Source of the DNA: Fibrobacterales bacterium
GTDB taxonomy: Bacteria > Fibrobacterota > Fibrobacteria > Fibrobacterales > Fibrobacteraceae
Assembly (NCBI GenBank): GCA_025997455.1
Contig: BNUP01000118.1
Coordinates: forward strand, 1-6,806
Direction: 5' to 3'
Length of the DNA stretch: 6,806 bases
Shown here: positions 6,148 through 6,806 of the stretch, in pieces
Numbering within the stretch: the first letter of the stretch is position 1
Layout of the letters: each line of letters opens with the position of its first letter
Translations under genes and position numbers: made by a program
Notes under the pieces: generated by a model
What the model saw: only the letters and a program-made list of their open reading frames with translations
Databases searched by the model: none
Told to the model about the DNA's origin: nothing

Positions 6148-6806
6148 TGCTCCATAAAGATCGTATTCCATTCATCACCCTTGCTTATTGTACGCTTTCT
6201 GTAGAAAACGATAACCTTGTATTTATAGACAAAGAAGGTGAGCATACCATTCCGGTTGGGCAATTTTCGATGATCAATCTTGAACCGGGAACAAAAATAA
6301 CGCATTCCGCAGTTGCTTTGTGTGCAAAACACGGCGTTCTTTTGAATTGGATTGGCGAAGGCGGAGTGAGGGTATATTCTGCAGGTCTTGATACGAACAA
6401 ACGAACCGATAGGCTTTGGAAACAGATGGAAATGGTTTTCAATAAAAACAAAAGATTGTCTGTTGCAAAGAGAATGTACCAATATCGTTTTGGAACTGTT
6501 GCCAAACTCACAAGCGTGAATACAGAAAAATTGATGCTTATGGAAGGGAATAATGTCAAAAAGATTTATGAGAATTTGGCAATAAAATATAGCGTAGAAT
6601 GGAACGGCAGGTGGTTCGACAACCGAGATTCAATCAATTTGGCGTTGAGCGTTGCCAATTCTTGCCTTTATGGAATTGCGCACACGGCGATTCTTGCCTG
6701 CGGATACAGCCCTGCTCTTGGGTTTATCCATGGCCGAACACCGCAGAGTTTTATTTTTGATGTCGCCGATTTGGTTAAATTTCAAACAGTAACCCCCATA
6801 GCGTTT
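6147..6806 (+). CDS. cas1: Type I-E CRISPR-associated integrase Cas1 (3' end outside window)
   Basis: Cas1, together with Cas2, inserts new spacers into a CRISPR array. The 220 residues visible follow the type I-E pattern closely: HKDRIPFI at 3-10, EHTIPVG at 32-38, LEPGTKITHSAV at 45-56, WIGEGGVRVYSAG at 68-80, EWNGRWFD at 151-158, INLALSVANSCLYG at 163-176, GYSPALGFIHG at 186-196, and SFIFDVADLVKF at 201-212. By alignment from memory with E. coli Cas1 (catalytic E141, H208, D218, D221), the matching residues Glu133, His195, Asp205 and Asp208 are all present, so the enzyme looks intact. E. coli Cas1 is about 305 residues long, so roughly a third is missing past 6806. The ATG overlaps the toxin stop codon (TAATG) and has only a weak ribosome site, which suggests translational coupling. 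No cas6e or other cas gene precedes it here, and cas2 would be expected downstream. Confidence 0.95.
   Translation, partial: MLHKDRIPFITLAYCTLSVENDNLVFIDKEGEHTIPVGQFSMINLEPGTKITHSAVALCAKHGVLLNWIGEGGVRVYSAGLDTNKRTDRLWKQMEMVFNKNKRLSVAKRMYQYRFGTVAKLTSVNTEKLMLMEGNNVKKIYENLAIKYSVEWNGRWFDNRDSINLALSVANSCLYGIAHTAILACGYSPALGFIHGRTPQSFIFDVADLVKFQTVTPIAF

Noticed and set aside
6045..6559. Minus-strand open frames of 145 and 124 codons
   Set aside because: They are antisense to the toxin gene end and to cas1, whose protein matches are unambiguous on the + strand.
6147..6806. CRISPR array near cas1
   Set aside because: I saw no short, regularly spaced repeats anywhere in the window. An array, if present, lies beyond the right edge.

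Overview
The window is a compact stretch of bacterial host-defence genes, all on the + strand. In order it holds a chimeric gene remnant (to 517), a restriction-modification (R-M) operon (556-5235), a toxin-antitoxin (TA) pair (5288-6147), and the first two thirds of a type I-E cas1 gene (6147-6806, cut by the window end). Genes abut or overlap almost everywhere. The longest unduplicated gap is about 50 bases, so no stretch over 300 bases lacks a gene or a gene-derived repeat. Most of the DNA is AT-rich, except for a GC-richer piece at about 240-500. I cannot name the organism. The antitoxin-like/AbiEii pair is a combination I associate with Bacteroidota, Fibrobacterota, spirochaetes and similar Gram-negative lineages, but that is only a weak pointer.

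Left edge: an open frame reads from PriA-like helicase sequence into the C-terminal end of an M20-family peptidase, with a base-composition change near the join. It looks like a rearrangement scar or island boundary.

R-M operon: a cytosine-5 DNA methyltransferase with all main motifs is followed directly (TAA|ATG) by a 440-residue protein. That protein carries two LAGLIDADG-type helices, and both have lost the metal-binding acidic residue. A 198-residue PD-(D/E)XK nuclease then overlaps it by 4 bases (ATGA). The simplest reading is a restriction system in which a catalytically dead LAGLIDADG protein recognises DNA, the PD-(D/E)XK subunit cuts, and the methyltransferase protects self DNA.

Duplication: 1518 bp (1646-3163), covering the end of the methyltransferase gene, the whole LAGLIDADG gene and the start of the nuclease gene, is repeated at 3225-4742. 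I found one base difference between the copies. The 61-bp spacer, plus microhomologies of 9 and 7 nt at its ends, is an inverted copy of 77 bp from inside the LAGLIDADG gene. This is the signature of microhomology-driven template switching in the cell, or of an amplification or assembly chimera.

TA pair and cas1: a 97-residue antitoxin-like gene overlaps an AbiEii-family nucleotidyltransferase toxin gene. The toxin stop codon overlaps the cas1 start (TAATG). Cas1 keeps all four expected catalytic residues. Its upstream neighbour is a toxin gene, not cas6e as in standard type I-E operons, and no other cas gene or CRISPR repeat is visible. R-M, TA and CRISPR adaptation are therefore packed into one probable co-directional unit.
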